Part shown: piece by piece, positions 5,491 to 5,503 of the stretch | How positions within the stretch are numbered: the stretch's first letter is position 1 | Layout: every line of letters starts with the position of its first letter | Origin: Chloroflexia bacterium | GTDB taxonomy: Bacteria; Chloroflexota; Chloroflexia; Thermomicrobiales; JALYUS01 | Reading direction: 5' to 3' | Assembly: GCA_025924435.1 (NCBI GenBank) | Contig: JAICIL010000300.1 | Span: forward strand, 1 to 5,503 | DNA: 5,503 nucleotides | Translations under genes and position numbers: made by a program | The notes under the pieces: generated by a model | The model's database searches: none | The model's input: only the letters and a program-made list of their open reading frames with translations | What the model was told of the DNA's origin: nothing

Positions 5491-5503
5491 GCCGGGTGAA
5501 TAT

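Noticed and set aside
39..5494. CGGCGGGGT (39-47) inverted at 5486-5494 as terminal repeats of one element
   Set aside because: Nine GC-rich bases are easily matched by chance here, and neither end shows a target-site duplication.
5394..5501. 35-codon minus-strand open frame entering from the right edge
   Set aside because: Its end is formed by the hairpin repeat (GGCTTTCCAGCC), it has no recognisable motif, and it is short enough to be chance.

Overview
The window is a compact cell-envelope locus from a GC-rich bacterium. Four genes are recognisable and together cover about 94% of it. On the minus strand lies a LytR-CpsA-Psr (LCP) family glycopolymer transferase (195-1850). Divergent from it, on the plus strand, is a three-gene run: mreB (2035-3093), mreC (3109-3942) and murT (3939-5366). 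The flanks (about 1-194 and 5367-5503) hold palindromes and intergenic repeat material. The first 106 bases also contain the likely 3' end of another plus-strand gene.

The organism cannot be fixed from this sequence. LCP proteins and a MurT-type lipid II amidation enzyme together with MreB/MreC point to a peptidoglycan-building, rod-shaped or filamentous bacterium outside the Proteobacteria. High GC, strong AGGGGAG-type ribosome binding sites and interspersed CCCCTCCCG...CGGGAGGGG palindromes suggest Chloroflexota to me. That is an inference, and other GC-rich phyla with MurT, such as Actinobacteriota, are not excluded.

Layout: (1) 1-106, an open frame whose 34-residue tail resembles the C-terminus of a DDE transposase (weak). 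(2) 107-194, two copies of one perfect 9-bp-arm palindrome, the second merging into a four-tract G-quadruplex motif just past the LCP stop. (3) 195-1850, the LCP gene. (4) 1851-2034, a 184-bp divergent control region with a TATACT -10 candidate facing each way. (5) 2035-5366, mreB-mreC-murT, with a 15-bp gap and then a GTGA start/stop overlap. (6) 5371-5417, a long imperfect hairpin starting four bases after the murT stop, followed by 86 bp without a supported gene.

Functional reading: MreB and MreC organise the elongation machinery at the membrane. MurT, with a GatD partner not seen here, amidates the D-Glu of lipid II, the precursor that machinery uses. The LCP enzyme attaches secondary polymers to the finished peptidoglycan. 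The notable points are murT occupying the place where mreD/pbp2/rodA usually follow mreC, the absence of gatD directly after murT, and a MurT zinc ribbon that has lost its fourth cysteine.
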